Below, in pieces: positions 60,010-64,000 of a stretch of 64,000 bases of DNA; position 1 is the first letter of the stretch; every line of letters starts with the position of its first letter. The position numbers and the translations under genes are program-made. This stretch comes from Treponema vincentii (lineage in GTDB: Bacteria > Spirochaetota > Spirochaetia > Treponematales > Treponemataceae): NCBI RefSeq assembly GCF_018336815.1, contig NZ_CP050497.1, positions 1,674,001-1,738,000 on the forward strand, written 5' to 3'. Under the pieces are notes generated by a model. It saw only the letters and a program-made list of their open reading frames with translations. It was not told the DNA's origin and searched no databases.

Positions 60010-61482
60010 TTATCCCTTTAATTTTACTGCTAAAATAGTAGTATCATCGCGGAAGGCTTTTGCAGCACTATAGTTAAGCCCCAATTCCGCTACTTTTGAG
60101 GTAATTGACGATGCGTCCGACGAAGCAAAAGATTTAATCGAGTCAATGTAAAGCTCATTACTGCCGAGTTCCACCCCTTCTTCATTGGTAATTTCGGGAA
60201 TTCCGTCCGTCGTAATAACAAGCAAATCATTACGGTATAAAGGCTTTTCGGAAACCGTCACCGAATCGATATCAATAATTCCGATAACGGAACAATTTGA
60301 ATCAAGCATCTTTACTTTATATCCTTCCGCCGCCCTCGTAAAGATCATCGGCGCTTCCATTGAAGCATTTACATAACGTATCTTCATAGCCTTAGTATCA
60401 ATGAGTCCTAAAAATACAACAGTATATTTATCCAGCAGATTCATACGCTTAATAGCGCTGTCTATTGCAAAAATCAAACCGGCAAGGTCTTCTTTATTTT
60501 CCATAATCCTTATCGTGTTTACAACGACACCCATGACAAGCGCTGCAGCGAGTCCTTTGCCGGAAACGTCCCCCGTAATAACAAGGGTTTTATCTTCGTC
60601 AATAGGGATAATGTCATAATAGTCTCCCGATACGTTTACCAATGGCCGGAAATAAACGCCTATTTCCAGCTTGTCAAGCGCCGGTATCTTTTGCGGCAGG
60701 AATGCCCGCTGAGTATTGGCAACCATCTGCCATTCTTGCGCAAGTTCCGAATAATAGAGGAGCTGCGAAAGTGTTTTTTCGCGTCCGAAATAGTTTTTAA
60801 ACTCCGTAAAAAACTGATGGAAAACTTCGGGTTCAACCGCACGGATATAGCGGCAGATAATAAAAAACCGTGCAGAACTATATGCAATGACCAAACCCCG
60901 CGCTTTTTTTCTATCAGTGATCATCTGCATATCCGAATCCAATAAATAAATATTTTCTCCCCAGTGATCCATCCATTCGACTGAAAACCGATGCGCCAGC
61001 TTTGCATATACATCAGGATCCGAGACATAAGCAGAAGTGCTGCTATATATAACCAAATCGGTGTCGGTATTGATAAGCAAGACAGAGCAATCAGCCTTGT
61101 ATTCAAGTTCCTGTTGAATAGCTTCAATAAGGTTTTCACGAGTATAGCAAAAGCGCAATCTGTTGATAAAGGTGTCAAAAAGAGCAGTCTCGGTTTCTTG
61201 ATACACCCTTTCCCGTACCTTGCGAGATAAAAAAGCTGTCCCAAGCGAGACCATAATGGAAGCAATAGCAAAGATTGCAAAAGCAAAACCGAAACGGGTA
61301 ACAAAACTGAAATTAGGAAGCATCCGGTATTGTGTTACCATCAATGTAAGGTCTCTTGCCGAAATCAGCCGCCCTAAAAACGAAAAACGAGGACTCAACG
61401 CGAGCATAAAAGCTGAAAAAACCAAACTAATGCCGGTAAAAATAACTAATTTTCCCCAAAATTCCTGTTGTTTTCGTATCAT
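60010..61482 (-). CDS. SpoIIE/PP2C serine phosphatase, two-span, second of the pair
   Basis: A 490-residue phosphatase. Two membrane helices (LVIFTGISLVFSAFMLALS and FGFAFAIFAIASIMVSLGTA) border a short outside loop. A middle region (about 110-240) contains YKADCSVLLINTDTDLVIYS, perhaps a sensor domain. The catalytic domain has LVNVSGDYYDIIPIDEDKTL, VITGDVSGKGLAAALVMGVV, ITTDGIPEITNEEG and RDDTTILAVKLKG. Both phosphatases keep the aspartates for two Mn/Mg ions, so both look active. Having two different input modules on one operon suggests two stimuli feeding one STAS protein. A hairpin at 61533-61567 separates it from the oppA-like gene upstream. Confidence 0.88.
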   Translation of the reverse strand: MIRKQQEFWGKLVIFTGISLVFSAFMLALSPRFSFLGRLISARDLTLMVTQYRMLPNFSFVTRFGFAFAIFAIASIMVSLGTAFLSRKVRERVYQETETALFDTFINRLRFCYTRENLIEAIQQELEYKADCSVLLINTDTDLVIYSSTSAYVSDPDVYAKLAHRFSVEWMDHWGENIYLLDSDMQMITDRKKARGLVIAYSSARFFIICRYIRAVEPEVFHQFFTEFKNYFGREKTLSQLLYYSELAQEWQMVANTQRAFLPQKIPALDKLEIGVYFRPLVNVSGDYYDIIPIDEDKTLVITGDVSGKGLAAALVMGVVVNTIRIMENKEDLAGLIFAIDSAIKRMNLLDKYTVVFLGLIDTKAMKIRYVNASMEAPMIFTRAAEGYKVKMLDSNCSVIGIIDIDSVTVSEKPLYRNDLLVITTDGIPEITNEEGVELGSNELYIDSIKSFASSDASSITSKVAELGLNYSAAKAFRDDTTILAVKLKG

Positions 61483-61532
61483 GCACTACAACCTCATAAC
61501 CATTTTAATTCACTTTTCATTTTTAAACGAAT

Positions 61533-61567
61533 AACACCGACCTGTCTTTACCCGACCGGCCAGTGTT
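61533..61567 (-). terminator. Possible terminator after the substrate-binding protein gene
   Basis: AACACCGACC pairs imperfectly with GGCCAGTGTT. On the minus strand it follows the stop at 61607 but only a short T-rich stretch comes after, so it is a weak candidate. It would insulate the phosphatase operon. Confidence 0.4.
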
Positions 61568-61606
61568 ACTCCGTTAGTCCATACTATTATTTTTACCCTG
61601 TTCCCG

Positions 61607-63460
61607 TTATTTCATCATATTGACGGCAGGCTTCTCGCTGATCAGCGCAAGATCGCACCAGTCCCAGTCGGTAACGAACTGTTGATCCCAGCTCTTTGTC
61701 CGCTTGTTTACCGCGTACAATTTCATGCGGTAAGCAGTCGGAATCGCCGGAGCTTCTTCAAGGATATTCTCGTCCCATTCCTTATAAGCTTGAGCGCGGA
61801 ACGCTTCGTCAAAAGAATCTTCGGAACTTATCTGAGAAAGCAGCGCTTCGTTTTTATCGTTTACCCAGCGGGGAAGATTGAACTGCGCAACCTTTCCATA
61901 CAATCCTGACGGTTCGGGATTTGAACCGACACCCCATGCAGCGGAATACATCTCTACTGTCGGGTCATCATCCTGCAACTTATCATAGAACGCATTGAAC
62001 TCGATTAAACGACCGTCGTTTAACGCGACATTTAAACCGACATCTTTCCAGTTTTGGATATAGTAATTAGCAATCGGAGCCGCCACATCGCTGCCGCTCA
62101 TAAACATAAAATTGATCTTAAACGGTTTTCCGTCCGGCGTTTCGCGGTAGCCGTCCCCATCTACATCCTTATAACCTGCTTCGTCGAGTAACTTTTTTGC
62201 TTTTTCAGGATCATACGAATAGCCCTTCCGTGAGGCATCGTAAAAACCGGGATGATACGGCGTGATAAAGGAATTTGCCGTAACACGGAGCCCGTGGTAG
62301 TAGATGGCATTAATACCGTCGTTATCCATCGCATACCCGATCGCTTGACGCAATGCCTTATCTTTAAACTTACCACCGTCGGGAAACATTTCGCACATTT
62401 CTTTTTCTTTATTCCACACCCCGAATTTAAATGCGACGTATGTATAAGTATTTTCGATGTTACCGACAATATCGATATTATCGATTTTCATTTTCGGTTT
62501 TCCGTTTTCGTCAAAAAGCGTCTTCCCTTCGTCGTCAAGCTCGACAAATTGATCATATAAATCGGCTTTAAACTGAACGGCGTCAACCTCGCCTGCCTTT
62601 ATTGCGGCAACAGCTGAAGTCGGCGCAATCCGCTTTACGATAAGCTTATCGATAGCCGGTTTTTTACCGAACCAATAGGGATTAGGCACATATTCGAGGA
62701 TATCCCCTTCAACCATAGAATTAATCACAAATGGACCGCAGGAGAGCGGCGTTTTCCGTACACGGTCGTGGGAGGCCATTTCCGTCAGCGGAATATCTTT
62801 GAGGTAATGAGCAGGTTCCGCATCATACGTAATTCCCGCGCCCCATAAGATACCGGGAAAAAAGTTTTTAAAGGTAACTTCTACCGTTTTGTCATCTATC
62901 TTTTTGATGCCGGAAATAGTTTTTGCCTTCCCTTCATGGTATTCAACCATACCGACAACGTTTTCGTAATCACTGTCATAGCGGACACCCGTATAGTCGG
63001 GATGTCCGACACATTCATAGACAAAGATAATATCCTCAGCAGTCACGGGTACCCCATCAGACCACGTAAGCTTCTCGTTTATGTGATAGGTAGCGGTTTT
63101 TGCCTCGCGGTCGAATGTCATAGCACAGTAGCTGTCTTTAATTTCATGGTTCGGGCCATCGGTCATAAACTTACCGATCCGCGGACGCATCGCTTCATAC
63201 GTAGGATTATCCTGATAGAGGAAGGTATTAAACACCCCCTGCCATGGCGTATCGTACACATAGCCGTATACGAATGTACCGCCGGGGATAGCCTCCCCTT
63301 CCCGCTCGATCATTTGCGGAAACATCAGTTTTAATGTTTTATCTCCTGCATCGTCCCCGCCGCTCTGTGCAGTCTGTTTTTGCTCAGTCTTACCGCCGCA
63401 GCTTGCAAGAGCCACCATTACCGCGCATAAAAACGCAGCAATTTTTAACCTCTTTGACAT
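61607..63460 (-). CDS. Oligopeptide ABC transporter substrate-binding lipoprotein (family 5)
   Basis: A 617-residue lipoprotein. ATG 63460 has GGGAGGAG before it and yields MSKRLKIAAFLCAVMVALAS with lipobox C at residue 21 (ASCGGK). The family 5 pattern is clear: KLTWSDGVPVTAEDIIFVYE near residue 150, HDRVRKTPLSCGPFVI, GEVDAVQFK, and FKDKALRQAIGYAMDNDGIN with the region GYSYDPEKAKKLLDEAGYKD. An upstream in-frame extension has no ribosome site and is rejected. It is the periplasmic binding part; a permease gene follows upstream in the same strand at the window edge. Peptide size and specificity unknown. Confidence 0.92.
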   Translation of the reverse strand: MSKRLKIAAFLCAVMVALASCGGKTEQKQTAQSGGDDAGDKTLKLMFPQMIEREGEAIPGGTFVYGYVYDTPWQGVFNTFLYQDNPTYEAMRPRIGKFMTDGPNHEIKDSYCAMTFDREAKTATYHINEKLTWSDGVPVTAEDIIFVYECVGHPDYTGVRYDSDYENVVGMVEYHEGKAKTISGIKKIDDKTVEVTFKNFFPGILWGAGITYDAEPAHYLKDIPLTEMASHDRVRKTPLSCGPFVINSMVEGDILEYVPNPYWFGKKPAIDKLIVKRIAPTSAVAAIKAGEVDAVQFKADLYDQFVELDDEGKTLFDENGKPKMKIDNIDIVGNIENTYTYVAFKFGVWNKEKEMCEMFPDGGKFKDKALRQAIGYAMDNDGINAIYYHGLRVTANSFITPYHPGFYDASRKGYSYDPEKAKKLLDEAGYKDVDGDGYRETPDGKPFKINFMFMSGSDVAAPIANYYIQNWKDVGLNVALNDGRLIEFNAFYDKLQDDDPTVEMYSAAWGVGSNPEPSGLYGKVAQFNLPRWVNDKNEALLSQISSEDSFDEAFRAQAYKEWDENILEEAPAIPTAYRMKLYAVNKRTKSWDQQFVTDWDWCDLALISEKPAVNMMK

Positions 63461-63474
63461 TGTACTCCTCCCAT

Positions 63475-63612
63475 AAAAAGTCAAGAAGAAAGTATCAACT
63501 TTCGATTGACTTTTTACGCACGTTCGCAACAAAGTGAGAACGTGCAGATGATATACAAGTTTGCAAGGCAAACTTGGGTAAATAAAAGCCGTGCCATTTG
63601 TACGGTTTTTAT
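63475..63612. repeat. Hairpin row upstream of the substrate-binding gene
   Basis: AAAAAGTCAA/TTGACTTTTT (63475-63515), GCACGTTC/GAACGTGC (63518-63545), CAAGTTTGC-AAG-GCAAACTTG (63556-63576), and AAAAGCCGTGC.../GTACGGTTTTT (63584-63610). The CAAGTTT hairpin is the same family as at 15357, 39781 and 51185. None has a GGA loop. Read on the minus strand, the last hairpin ends in TTTTATTT and may terminate the permease transcript. Confidence 0.65.
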
Positions 63613-63629
63613 TTTACACTTCTCCTGAT

Positions 63630-64000
63630 TTATTTATAACGCTGTTTTGCATCGGATGCGCGTTTGATCGTTTGTCCGACATAGTTAATACACAGCATTA
63701 ACACCATAATTAAAATCGACGCAGGCAGCCATACCCACAGCTTACCGGAAATGGTTCCCGGATCACGCGCATAGCCGATCAGCGTACCGAGCGACGGCGA
63801 CGTCGGCGGAAGCCCGAAGCCTAAGAAGCTCATCCCCGTTTCGATACCGATATTCCCCGCCATACCGAGCGTAAAATCGACAATAATGATAGAAGCGATA
63901 TTCGGTAAAATACCGCCGTACATAATTTTAAAATCACCGGTACCCATAATGCGCGATGCGTTTACATAATCGCGGCGGTTTTCCGATAACGCTTTACTGC
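63630..64000 (-). CDS. Oligopeptide ABC transporter permease (OppC/DppC-like), partial
   Basis: The C-terminal 123 residues of a permease cut by the window edge. The visible part starts with NRRDYVNASRIMGTGDFKIM, the coupling loop of BPD permeases, then GGILPNIASIIIVDFTLGMA, GMSFLGFGLPPTSPSLGTLI, and the last span WLPASILIMVLMLCINYVGQ. Family OppC/DppC is indicated by GFGLPPTSPSLG. The true start lies beyond 64000. It is upstream of the binding-protein gene on the same strand, consistent with a permease-first oligopeptide operon. Confidence 0.9.
   Translation of the reverse strand, partial: SKALSENRRDYVNASRIMGTGDFKIMYGGILPNIASIIIVDFTLGMAGNIGIETGMSFLGFGLPPTSPSLGTLIGYARDPGTISGKLWVWLPASILIMVLMLCINYVGQTIKRASDAKQRYK

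Overview
The window looks like a chromosome segment of a host-associated Treponema (Spirochaetota). The evidence is a FlbB-type periplasmic flagellar collar protein, a FapA/FlhG-like ATPase pair, lipoprotein-rich envelope genes, pyruvate phosphate dikinase and amino-acid (glutamate, threonine) catabolism typical of anaerobic treponemes, class III ribonucleotide reductase, and long intergenic spacers full of hairpins. Base composition looks moderate by eye, which would fit the T. vincentii/T. medium side of the genus better than T. denticola; that placement is inference. I see no rRNA, tRNA, CRISPR array, prophage or complete insertion sequence.

Layout. 1-3.6 kb: hpf, a decayed Rpn-type nuclease tail, a class I fumarase with one frameshift, a HAD phosphatase. 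3.6-6.5 kb: ppdK. 6.6-10.9 kb (minus): an exported protein, a CDF metal exporter, threonine aldolase, folK. 10.9-15.2 kb (plus): a B3/4-domain protein, an iron-dependent alcohol dehydrogenase, and a GntR/ABC efflux operon with a palindromic operator. 15.5-23.4 kb (minus): one compact operon, membrane protein - FlhG-like ATPase - FapA - lgt - membrane protein - nrdR - nrdD. 23.6-28.1 kb (minus): gyrB-gyrA. 28.3-31.5 kb (plus): a lipoprotein, two zinc-ribbon proteins, gdhA behind a long structured leader. 32-39.4 kb (plus): a 2-hydroxyacid dehydrogenase, hflK-hflC, a toxin-antitoxin pair, flbB, and an MBOAT/SGNH acyl-transfer pair. 39.9-43.3 kb (plus): acyl-ACP thioesterase, rsmA, a membrane protein, a RluD-like synthase. 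43.4-51.0 kb (minus): one tightly overlapping operon, prfB - PEGA protein - ftsY - exported protein - LolC/E-D-C/E. 51.4-56.3 kb (minus): a Cas2-like orphan, a biotin ECF transporter (bioY, ATPase, EcfT), a lipoprotein, a CoA-disulfide reductase/rhodanese fusion. 56.3-61.5 kb (minus): a VanY-type peptidase and a partner-switching operon with two SpoIIE phosphatases, a STAS protein and an HATPase. 61.6-64 kb (minus): the start of an oligopeptide ABC transporter, cut by the window edge.

Two patterns cross the whole window. First, at least seven otherwise intact genes (fumarase, nrdD, lgt, a lipoprotein, rsmA, the 47 kb exported protein, prfB) are each interrupted by one frame change located exactly in an A or T run of 6-9. 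Sequencing or assembly error is the simplest explanation; transcriptional slippage is the interesting one. Second, the large spacers at 15.2, 31.6, 39.4 and 51.1 kb are mosaics of short hairpins with unrelated but self-complementary stems. Many carry the same GGA loop, several close to the CsrA recognition consensus. Three sites (2.75, 31.57, 51.05 kb) also share a nested, branched fold whose paired arms differ in sequence yet stay complementary. These are the best candidates for something undescribed.

Functionally the window combines fermentative carbon and amino-acid metabolism (fumarase, PPDK, glutamate dehydrogenase, alcohol dehydrogenase, hydroxyacid dehydrogenase), anaerobic DNA precursor synthesis (NrdD/NrdR), envelope biogenesis (Lgt, Lol, MBOAT/SGNH, VanY, HflKC), and signalling (partner switch, GntR).
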